Source: Haliotis asinina (taxonomy: Eukaryota > Mollusca > Gastropoda > Lepetellida > Haliotidae). From it: a stretch of DNA of 64,000 nt. Below, in pieces: positions 46,401-58,400 of the stretch; the first letter of the stretch is position 1; each line of letters opens with the position of its first letter. The notes under the pieces were generated by a model, which was given only the letters and a program-made list of their open reading frames with translations, made no database searches and was not told the DNA's origin. The translations under genes were made by a program, and so were the position numbers. The stretch spans positions 31,083,753 through 31,147,752 of the forward strand of contig NC_090290.1 in assembly GCF_037392515.1 (NCBI RefSeq), given 5' to 3'.

Positions 46401-49400
46401 AGTTTCTGCTCGCCGTAGCAACAGCAGCTGGGATCTCAGAAATACAAGCACTCAACTTTGGACAAACACAATTTGACACAAGACATCATGATATCGTACA
46501 TCTAGAACTTGAATGGGATTTTATTACAAAGAATCAACTGCTCAGTCACCCTCACAGACAGTTCCACATTCCAGCATTATCTACAGCCCTTGGTCTAGAA
46601 GATATGCAGGACTTATCCTTTTGTCCAGTCAGAACCTTTAGGAGGACTAAAAAACAAGGAGATGAAAATTTAAGTGCCTGTTCATCCCCTTATCTACAGA
46701 GACACCTAAGGAAGTCTCCGAGACAACTATATCAGTTTGAATGAGAGCTGTTATACTAAGGACTTGAACCTCCATGAGCCTCAAAACCAAACAAAGTTAG
46801 GGCTCTGGCATCTAAACTCACTCTACTGTCACCTTGAAACAGCTTATGACCATAATGGAGGACTACTTTGGGAAATCTGATACAGTGTTTCCCGACCACT
46901 GTCTCAGAGATATTGCCACCAAGGAGGTCTCGGGCATTCATGAATTTGTGCCACTTCTTGTAGCACAACTGAAGATTCTTCAAAGGTGCTGAGTGAATCT
47001 CACCTTTTATCTTGTGACTTGCTGAGACCAATGCTATAAGGAGTAAATGGTCGAGAGTCGATGCGTGTGTCTTGGACAGGCTAGCATGAGTGATAATGTC
47101 CCGGTACTTGTAAACAAAAGATACTCATACATGGAGAAATGTCGCAACTCACCTTGAAAAGAACATCTGGACATAGAGTTGTGCTAGATGCTATCAGGGT
47201 GCTAGTAGGTCTATATAATCTAGATTTCAGCAATCACTTTACAAGGAGAAAAGTCTGACACAATGTGGTAACCCCTGCCCCAAGTAAACAGATGAAACCT
47301 GGAAGAACAGGATCAACACAGTGGTGTTATGGTACTCATGGAGGGGAAATACAGCATGTATTAAAGACAGCCAGAGAATCTAGGACATGACCTGACCCAC
47401 CACCAGTTCCATCAGATTCTGTTAGCATAATAAGCATGAGTCAGGATAAGGAAAAATATGTAATTTTCTGAATAAAACTGATTGTTTATACTTATTCTGA
47501 CTCAAGTCCTCCCAACCTCTTCACCTATGGCATGTTAGATTTCCTTGTAAGTTCACATGTTGGGCAATATTCAGAGAGAGTAGCAAGTATGGCCTGGCAA
47601 GTGGCTCCGAAAGGGTTGCTACTCGTGGGTGTGTGATTGTACATCCTCTTCAAAGAAGAGGAACTTCAAGGGATTTCAAGTTTTCCACTATAGATCTATA
47701 GACTATAGAGGGAGAAGTCGAGCATAATAAGCATGAGTTATGTTAAGTATAAGTATCAATTTTATTCCGAAAATTACATAGTTGCTGTAATACTGAACTA
47801 ATTATCTGATCTTGATTTTCATCATAATATAGTGTCTGTAATTCTTCAAAATCCTCTACCTTTATTATCAATGCTATAAATCCTGTAGCAATCACACCAA
47901 ATCTCAGCTTTTATGTTTTCAACAGAAGTTCTGTTCACTTTCAACTACACAACAGTTAAGGCTAGCAGTATTAGAGCTACGTTTAGACAAACATTGTGAG
48001 TCCTGCCCTTCCCTGTATAACTCAATCTAGAAGGCTGTAGTTAAGTAGCCAGTGAGAAAATTTTCAAGGTTTTCTTCCATCAGTGATAAATAAGCTGAGA
48101 TACCAGCCTGATCAAGAAGATCAAAGACTTCCAGTCCTGTGACAATTACAGAAGACGGCAGTGATGGAATTTCTTGATTCTCACTTGGCGACAATATCCA
48201 CTGATGTCGAAATGTTGAAACAACGACCCTGGGAACATTCTGAGAAGAATACCAGCAGAGCCACATCTTCCATCAAATCTTTGGCCATACAGTCTGCTGG
48301 TGGTGTGCCTTGCATATCAAGATCATCAAATCAGAAAGAGGTAGAGATACAAAAATTGGTTTCAACAGGCCAGAAGGGCAACTTGGGTGACTAGCCTCAC
48401 TTGAGCCATAACAGTCAGTGTTGAATGCTGTACGCTTGCAGCGGCCCAACAGATATCAAAGTGGAATGCAATGAGTTCAGGCTGTGGTCATTCCCCATTA
48501 GGACACTCAGCAATTCCAGACACCAGAAGGGCTTTAAGTACATCAGGGCCATCAGCCAAATATTCACAACATTGGATTACTGTGTGGTGCCTACATGTAG
48601 TGCCTACAGGATCTTCAGCTGTAACAGGGTCAGCTTCAGCTTATCCTCATGATCTCAACTGCACCTCTTTTCAAAACCATATGGATCCAAACAGGACAAC
48701 ATGCCTACCCCAGATGCCATAGTCTACAGACTTCAAGGCCCCTGTAACATCACCCCATGCTCCAATTGCCATTTAGTGATTGTCACTCTTGCTTGACAAC
48801 GGTATAAGGATCCATACCAAAATATTATGTAATAAAGAAGTTGTTATCCATAAAGAATCTTACTCTCTTATTACTCACCAACTTCTAATAATCAAACAAA
48901 TCCAGTTCTCAGATGTAATGTAGGTAATATTCTTAGATTTATTAACTGTTATGTGTATTCTTAAAAAAAAATCCAAAATACTTTTCTATTCCATATTTTT
49001 TGGACGTACTTATGTTTCTAGCTTGACAGGACCTTCTACATGAGTTAAACTATAGAAATGAATGTCTAAGACCTGTACCACTTTGGGCTAGGTAAAACAT
49101 AAGACAGAAAAAATGCATACATGTATTTGAGATTTGTGGTGTCCCCTGCCATGATATTGCTGGAATATTGTTGAAACTGGTGTAAAACTAAACTCACATG
49201 TTTTGATTTCAGATTTGAACATTACGAAAATAAAGGCTCGGTATAACAATCCCAGGTCACTGAGAACAAGGTTGGACCTGTCTGCTCTAAGCCAAGAGAT
49301 AAAAATTCTTCCACCTTATGTCATTCATCCTGATGAATTCAAGTACCCTGGAGGGAAAAGTGCTTCACTTACATCATTCAGAACTGCTGGTAAATATCAA

Positions 49401-52400
49401 GAGAATAATGCCATTATTATTTTGAAGCAAGCAAAACACTTCATGTTTGTTTATGCGGCATTGTAATTCAATGTAAAACTGTGTTGTGGTTGCATTTTCT
49501 TGTTTCCGATAAGCTTCTGATTGCTTTTTGAAAAGAATCTACCTGCACATCATTTGACTTTACATACAAGGGTGTGTATTGAAAGAATAACTGGAAATAT
49601 CACTGCTTTCTTGATGACAGCAGATGTTTGTTGGTTTGAAGTACAAGTAATACAGAAGTATCCAAGAATTCATTTTCCCAGTGATACGGCAATAGTCTTT
49701 GACTCCAAGATAGTCTTCAGAAGTGACCAGTCTACATGAGGGGCCTAGCTTTTCACATCAACTGCTCTCTCACTAACATCATCAAGGTTTGCTTTTGGCC
49801 TGCAGATTCTACCTTAGCCAACACTAGCTACCATAGACTGTCACTGGAAGACAGTGGCTTTCAATAAATGGGTTCTCTGCATTTGGGTCAGCATCTCACA
49901 ATTCCAGGATAAGGATGTTTCCCAGACTCAAACCATGTCTGCTTTGTCTTTGTCTAGGTGTTAACTGACTAAATTACTTCATGATGAATGAATCTTCTTT
50001 GCAATCAGTCTATGAACCCTCAAAGTCATCTTGACTTCTCTTACCACTATGACTCTATGAAATTAACAACTGAGTATTTGGTTTTGGAAACTTTACCTGT
50101 TCATGAAACAGGAAATATACTCAGCACCAAAAAGAAAGCAAAATTCATCAATATCTACTGTGACTCCCATCACTAAAATGTGAACTTCATTGGTTTTCAT
50201 CTTGCCTCTGCACAGACAGGTCATGACGTTAGAATTGTGTTCTTTCATGATGTTCTTGCTTTTACGATCCGACTTAGGAATGGAAACTGTGTAATGTCTA
50301 TGTTTGCATTTTCATGTAACAGTGAGCATGCCACATTTAAGTGTGAACAAACGTCAGAGAGCAGTAATGAGTACTGAGGCAGATTGGAGTATCCAGTATC
50401 ACCAGGCATTATGGAGCACATCAGTCCAACTTCTAGTGACTGCTTGACAGCTATCAGCAGACAAACACTGTCATTGACCACCCTTGTAGCATACCTCCAC
50501 GTCACGTCATCCCAACAAGACCGCTACAGTGTGACCTCTAATTTGCGAAATCACCAGCTACCACAACAACCTGTAACAGCACAGGAAGACACAACAAACC
50601 CATCTGCAACAATACTCTATGTCGTCATCTTACTCACTCTGGTTTACGCTGCCATCAACCATATGCAAATGACAGGGGACACCTGCAGTTTACGGGTCCC
50701 TGCCTTCGGCAGTCACCCGGAAGTAGAATGTATTCTATAGTAACGTGTACGCGCCTTTGGCAGTAAGCGACGCGCACAGCGCGTCATATATAAAAGAAAA
50801 GCACGCGAGAGCGGGCTGATCTCCGTTAGGAGGCATTTTAGACGAATTTAGAGGTCATTTTCGTGTTTACTGGCAAAAGTTTAGTTTAAAACTTCGTCTG
50901 AAAGACGAGAGTTTTAAACACGAATTTTAGTAATCCTCCAAAACATTAATCCAATCGTTAGTAATCAAAGGGAAATCCTCATGACGTTCCTTTTCTCTGA
51001 TTGGTCAAATGTGGACGCACGTGTCGAATGTTCCAAATAAGGTAGTGGGTTACAAGGTATGCCACAACTTGAATGAGATGGGATATGTGCATGCGACAGT
51101 AAATCATGGTAAGGAATTTGTGAATGCAGAGAATGGTGTGTCCACAAATAAAACTGAGAGTACGTGGAGAGTGGTGAAAGCGTCCCTGCCCAGGTATGGA
51201 ACTGCGAAAGGATTGTTTGATAGTTCATCGTGAGGTAAAAATATTTACGTTGTTTTGATGATCCTTTTGTAACATTTCTTGCGTTTATCCGCCGTGCGTT
51301 TGACAACCCCCAAAAATCATGCATACTTTAATGATTGAAATTGAAAATAAAGAAAATGGTGTTCAGGAGTCGGATAAATTTAATGCAAGCGGAGGTTTGT
51401 TCTTGTAATGTAAGTGAAGCGTTTTGATATTAGACATCAAATAAACTCACCTCTTTTTGTTTATTAGGAATAGAAAAGAAATGATAAGTAATATGTAAAA
51501 ATAATGTAGGGGGGCACCTGCCCCCCTAAAACCCCCCATTCTGTTGAAATATGAGATTGCAAAAAAATCATACTTTCGGTTAGCACTGGGAAATTGTATC
51601 GTGATCTTAAAAAATGAATAAACACTGCAATTGACAATACCATGACATAATACTGACCCTAAAATAATGTTGAGGAATGAAGGTCTTGAGCTGATTCTCG
51701 ATTATAACCCAAAGGTAATTTAATAGGTCAAACAAGGCCATAGAACAGCGGCAGTAACTCGCCGGAGTAAACAAAAAATGGCGTCAGCGTTAGTGCTCGC
51801 TTCGATGTAAATATGGCTTCACCAGCTACCACAACAACCTGTAACAGCACAGGAAGACACAACAAACCCATCTGCAACAATACTCTATGTCGTCATCTTA
51901 CTCACTCTGGTTTACGCTGCCATCAACCATATGCAAATGACAGAGTGATAATATGGCTTCATCAAGGTGAAAGATTCTCAGAACCATGTGTTTTAGAGAG
52001 AAATCATTGGGGAGGGCCTTCCCTCAAGTTTTGGGGTGCCGTAAGCTGGAGATCACATGTTCCACATGTAATCTTTGGGAAAGGTTGTGGCAAGACTGAT
52101 GCAGACATTCCTCCAGAACAACAACATCCAGACCAGATTGGCTAGCTTTAAGCCTGGATTTGAATCCCATTGAACACCTCTGGGATGAGATGCAAAGACA
52201 AACAGCCTATGTGTCCAGTTAACTTGCAACTACTGCAGCAGGGTGTTGTTGACCCTTACAACAAATTCCCAGGAGGTCCACATGAGTCTCTTCAACATGA
52301 TGAGATGTGGAACTGTTGTTGATGCCAATGGAGGTCACACTCATTATTGGCCGTAAAGTTTGTTTCCTTTTTAAGGACATTATGCAAAGTCATGTGCTAT

Positions 52401-55400
52401 GTGTTTTCCAAATTGATTTTCATGTCATGTGGAGAATAAACACACCAGGTGCTTTCTTTCAAGGAAGTATTCACGTAAGTATATGTGTTTTTCAGAGTAA
52501 AACCTGCCTGGTGTGCTAGTGAAGTGGAAAGGGAAGTGTAACCACAAAAATACCCAGCTGTGCAATTACCTTCCCTGCCCTGTCACCAATCTTTCAGGAG
52601 ATTCAAGCCAAAAAGCCCTTTAATTTTAATAATAGCAAACAAAAACTTTCAGAGGGTTGGATGGGTGGAACTAAAACATATGCGAATGTAAGCTTGTTAA
52701 AACATTGTTCTTACTTTAAAAAATACATGTTTTGGCTTACTTTCAGCCTTACATTTGCTTTATCCTTCAGCAGGTAATCTGGGACAAGGTTGAAACAGTG
52801 TAATGTGGAGCGGATACACCACTGGTGACACATAGTATTGATGGACTTCACAAGTCGGGTTGTGTTTACCTAAATTTGTAAAGAATGAACAATAATTACA
52901 TGATCACAACTTATTACTGAAACAATCTACAAATGAAATAAGGTCAACTGACTCTACATGTAAGTAGAGACTCAATGAGTGATCGTACACACAAAATATC
53001 AACGACTGAACTCATTGAGAATGATAAAGATGTAGTATGTGTAATGTACCAATGAAACAATGTCTCGTGGGTCTGATTACCAAGTGAAGAAAGTCACAAG
53101 AAGTGATAAAATAAACGTGGGACTGCAATAAAAATGAGAGTGAATTATGGTTGAACACTTGAGATGATTGATGGCAGAAGACTTGTGAAGGTGTAGTGTT
53201 AAGGTGTAGCAAAAGATCAGAGAAGATGGAGAGGGAAACCCACTTATCATCATGCAGTTTGAGTCTTGACTCAATGAACTGATGAGGCAAGCGCTTCATC
53301 TTTAGCTGAGTAACCCTTTTTGATCAGTGAGGCTTTGAACAATCCCAAACATGAAGTTGAAAGTTTTGTATTGCCACATGAAGGTCATGGCTGTGTGGAT
53401 GCAAGAGAAAATTGGTAGTCATTGGATATCGGTCAGGGTGTAGCAGTTAAGGAACCACATCCTGGCCGTTCTATAAGGCATAACCAAACACAGACAAAGT
53501 CGTTTGGTTTGTCAAATCTTCTCCATGATCAACAATAGCAGAATGTTTGGTGGAAATGCATAAGCCTCTAGATGTTGCCACTCTGTGTGAAGGGTCCATA
53601 CCTCCATGTGTAATACCCTGACGAGGGCAAAGACTGCCTCCACTGCCTGGAGTCCTGGTCATCTCACCAGCCCTCCACTAAAGAGGTGAGACTGAATCAA
53701 GCACACGAAGGTTTAGGTGACCAGATGGTGGCCACATATTGTGGGTACAGCAAAGTGCAGTAAACTTGGACAAAGTACTGTGTGTCCCAGTCCACACAGC
53801 TGAGAATGGGTACCGCGTGAGGATGCCACCTTAAAAGCCACATTAACTCAAGTTGCCTGGTTGCTGCAAGAGTTTTATGATCCCAAGGGAGTTGAGATTG
53901 CAAATACAAAGTGTCATTGAAATTGACATCTTATGGATGAGGGAAAAACAAAGCACCTGTGAGCAGCGGAGCTTGTACTCTGTGCTATTTAAGTAGATTA
54001 TAAGAATAATAACATCAAATACCATGTTGTTTTAATGTATCACTTGCCTTATGTTTGTATTACATATTCATGTACTTTTAAGGGGCACTGATGCAGAGCA
54101 ATTTCCGTGGACTGGTCGTTTCTTTTCTTGTTGTTTTTCTCTCGTGAGTCCCATGATGATATCACAGAATTTGTGACTGGTTCGTGATCTCTTCTGCGCC
54201 ACCCATATGCGCAACTGATAGTTTATGTGATGACTGATCAACAAAGATGAAGTCATTTTACTTTGTTATTATGACAACAAATGAAACACCTTCAAGTTTA
54301 ATCATCTGCCAGTGGCCATAAAAAAACCAGTTAGGACAGAAAAGTAACGAAGTCAGTGTATGTCTTCATATTTTGTCTTATAAACCTAATTAGTTCCTTG
54401 TCACATTTGTTTGCATTTTGAAAGTTGATAATAACAAAAAAACCACACGGTCTGCTTATGCTTATAGTGAATTTCTAGTTAGCATGATTTTAATAAATAA
54501 ACATTGTATAGATTGCCAATGTGAATCATATTTCACACACACTTAGTGCATGTTTTCTGCAATACAGATTCTGCTGAATTCTACAAAAAACTATTTTAAA
54601 ACAAAATGCAAATATTAAATTTAAGACAGATGAAAGTTAGAGCAACAGTATCAGGCTATTACCTTGTTCAGGAATGTATCCATCAATATCCACATAAAAG
54701 ATGGATATTCCATTCATCTGCAGCTGGTAAATAATCCTGCTCTATGTCTTGTGTCTTTTATTAATATTTTATTGTTAATTCTTTGTAGGAAGGATGTTGT
54801 TTTTACACTAAACCCTTACACTCGTACTTTACAACAGGGTGTAGTCAGTATAGATTAGTAAATCTACACTCATAAACACTGCCTTTTAACAAATACGCTG
54901 TGGAAGTAATTAATCAATCAGTGTGTTATGGGTTAATCCTTTGATCGATGTTTGTTTTTGTAACTCAGCTGATAAACCATCTTGCATCACTTACATGTAC
55001 ATATGACCCGTGAAGGTCCCGGGGTAGAATAGGCCTTCAGCAACCCATGCTTGCCATAAAAGGTGACTATGCTTGTCGTAAGAGGCGACTAACGGGATCG
55101 GGTGGTCAGACTAGCTGACTTGGTTGACACATGTCATCGGTTCCCAATTGCGCAGATCGATGCTCATGTTGTTGATCACTGGATTGTCTGGTCCAGACTC
55201 GATTATTTACAGACCGTCGCCATATAGCTGGAATATTGCTAAGTGCGACGTAAAACTAAACTCACTCACTCACTCACATGTACATATTACATAACATGCA
55301 ATACATTTGCCACTACAGACCTTATTTTATAATGTTGAGTATTTACTCTGGACAGGAACCTATGTCGAGTAATTTTAGTGGTGTTACCACCAATTATACC

Positions 55401-58400
55401 CATTATAAATTCATTAACTGACCATCAAGTGAATGATGCCAAATAACACGAGTAGGTTTATACCATCAAACGCAGGTTACAGCAAGGAAGATGTGCATGA
55501 AGCCTGAAAACACTTATGGACCAAAACTGTTTTGAGGATACCAACGGAACTTTGTTTGTTACATAAGAAATACATATAGGCATTTGCTGTGTACTTGTGT
55601 AAATAGGTATAATCAGTTTTTTTACGAACGAAAATTTTCAGATTTCTCTACCAATGGCAAAGTCATTATTAGTTTACGAATTCAGATAAATCAACTGTGT
55701 GTTTTTATTATCATAGATAATAAACCAGGGTCATAGCTTCCAAAATTTACGCATGATGTTTGCTATGACGGCTGGGCCAACCCTCAAAACTATCTAAATA
55801 TAAAGCTTTGCAATCTTTTGGACTTACATGAAACAAATAGCTTGCTACGTGTATGTAGACATCATATTTTCACATGACATGATTAAATATCGAGGTGAAA
55901 CACACAGAAATAGAATCAAATTGGATCAGTCACTACACCATCAGGCATCAGAAAAAAAAACTACACTGATGGAATATTTTGTTACAATCAGACAAGGAAT
56001 ACCATGGATACTTTTAAATAAAGGAGTGTGATGAGGATCTGGCCTCCTCACTTTTTAGGGTGAAGAAAATATGCTAATGTGGACAGGAGCCTAGTCCCCG
56101 TGTCCGTCACGGTCGAGGGAGCGAGTGCTGACCAATATGCAGCTTGGTTTTGTAATTAGACTGTTGGCAAGAAACATTATTCACTCCGCATCAGTGCCCC
56201 TTTAACTCTGTGGTTAGATTCCTTAACATTGTCACTTAATAACTTAAGACATTTTTGTAATCATAGTCAATGAGTCAGGTCAATGAAAACAAGGCAGAGA
56301 TTGTTGTTTTTGAAAATGGTGGAAAGCTCAAATCAAATGGAGATCATGAACTTATAGAAGTATGTCATTTTGACTATCAAGGAAATATTTGTAAATACAT
56401 GTTATGGCTCTCTCAGTATGACCAAAAAGGAATGAAATACAAAGTTGAAAAAACCAGTGTTAATCATTTGATGCAATCATGGTGTCCAAAATGAATTATG
56501 GAAGTGAGATATGGGTGTTCACCAACTGTACAGATATGGAAAGAATTCGTTTGAAATTCTGCAAACAGATGCTGTAAGTAAACCAAGAGACAAGCTCTGT
56601 ATGCATATGGTGATTTGGTTGAGATATCTGCCTCACCGTTAACAGTTAAGTTTGCATCATCTAGTATTGGTTTGAAGTGTTAACAACAAAAATATGTAAC
56701 TGTGTATTGTACCTGTGTATGATACATCTTTAATGCTTTCATCAAAGAAGAAACTTTCCTGGACAAACTACTTGAAACATTTACTTTATGCCCAAGATAG
56801 GCTAGATTTTTGATGGATGGTGTAAAACAGCTTGCCTGGGTGATGGTCTGGTAAAAGTTTTAGACCTTTAATGTTAACACCCTTAGAACACTTGCACATG
56901 AGTTAGAAATTGAAGTTGGAAGGTGCCATAATGTACCAAAGGAAGAGAGAGTATGTGTCCATTTTTTATCTCTAAGTTTCAGTCAAATAGAAAACGAATA
57001 CCATTTCATTTCAATCTGTCCCACATATATTAAAGAACATAAACATACCATTGATAAATATTATTGGCAAAACCCTAGTGTCTATAAACTTGTACCATTA
57101 CTTGCATGTAGAAATTACTTTGATTCAGTTCTTCATGTTTGGATGAAAGTTTGGATGATTCCAGACATACATGACATTTTGATAATGTTTGTTTACAGCT
57201 TCATCAGAGCGGCATTTTGTGTCTCTTGATCTATATGGCTGGCTGTCAGTGGGACTGAATATACTGTGTTCATTGCTCAATCTCACCCGTGGCGTCAGCA
57301 TCATGAACGATGGGCACGTAGATGTAAGTAATACATGCTGCAAGTAGACTGCTTTAATTACTGATTAATTTCTGCAAACCTTGGCAAAAAACGAAGGAAA
57401 TGCTTAAGTGGTTTTGGAATGTATACTCTCTGTATTATTTTAATAATCAACGACAGGTCATTATAAATTGTTATGACCAAGGTTCATCTTGGTATGATGA
57501 TACAGAGGCGAGGTCATCTGTTTACATGGCCCCTATGAGATTCCAGAACTGCTAGGCATTGTTGTGGCCATATTTCCCGTGAAGATCTGGGTTGGTATTG
57601 ATTGTCAGTAACCCATGCTTACTAACAAGTCAGGCTTACTGACATGATTGACACATGCTGTCATATCCCAGTGCTGTAGATTGATGCTGATGCTGTTGAT
57701 CACTGCATTGTTTGGTCCAGACTGGATGATTTACAGACCAGCGCCGTATAGTTGGAATGTTTCATAGTGAGGCATAAAACTAAACTGACTCACTAATGTG
57801 GTCATACTCTGCATCCTTGACCATGCTAGGGGACACCTGCAACAGGTCATCTCAGGCTAGATGGTTCCTCAGTGTCCAGACTAAGAACTACACAAACTAC
57901 ACAAAAGTGGTTTTGCTATAGGTGGCCCTGTATGAATCCGTGCATGTTACTGATGAGGTTGTACCAACACAACATGATAGAACTTCTGCTGGAATGTTTT
58001 TGTGTTGATGAAAGATTTGCAGTGTTTTTTAATGGCCCCAATTTCATGGTTTGATCATATTAAACAAGCAGGCTAACTTTTCTACTTATTTTGAGCTTTT
58101 TTCCATATTTCATTTTGAGACATGATGTTGCATGATATGTTTTTAGCATCAAACAAATATAGCTCATAGGTATCCGAAATAATGTCTCTTATCCATTGGC
58201 GTGGTAATTACCAGAAATATTAATTTATTAATTTCATTTCAGAGTCTAGACAGTGAAACATTCCAGTATGCTATTGCCTTTTTCCTCTGCTTCTTATTCT
58301 TTGGTTATCAGGTAAATATATCTTGACTGATATTATATTGACTCCAGGAATGGATAAACATGACAAAAACATTTTTAATTGGACAACTCAAACAAAAGTA

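Larger units (their letters stand above)
42840..47780 (+). mobile_element. Second DIRS-type retrotransposon relic, split by a mariner-type element and a SINE
   Basis: RNase H remnants (TDNLTVASFINRQGSTSLL, IKACHIG, then frame-shifted ANNVMADALSRPL) at 42.88-43.06 kb are followed, after a 2.3-kb transposon, by EWMLDPDMVWLI, RIDLFA and SPVLDLLAWATDAL. Then come tyrosine recombinase pieces: KAPAWDCNVILQYLT (46.3 kb), LSFCPVRTFRR (46.6 kb) and TVFPDHCLRDIA with GIHEFVPLLVAQL (46.9 kb). The position where a catalytic Tyr is expected reads Cys. The words AGCATAATAAGCATGAGT recur at 47.43 and 47.72 kb near the 3' end. The element is dead. Confidence 0.72.
50400..52340 (+). mobile_element. Tc1-like transposon relic, interrupted
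   Basis: Transposase remnants run from TSSQQDRYSVTSNLRN (about 50.5 kb) through ICNNTLCRHLTHSGLRCHQP (51.87 kb), WGGPSLKFWGAVSW (52.0 kb) and DLNPIEHLWDEMQRQ (52.16 kb), the helix-turn-helix and DDE blocks of Tc1 enzymes. Between the first and second pieces lie a 125-bp direct repeat and 1.1 kb of foreign DNA. Stops and frameshifts abound; the terminal repeats were not located. Confidence 0.8.

Noticed and set aside
48027..48722. Several overlapping ORFs on both strands
   Set aside because: No recognisable domain on either strand; consistent with chance frames in intron 2.
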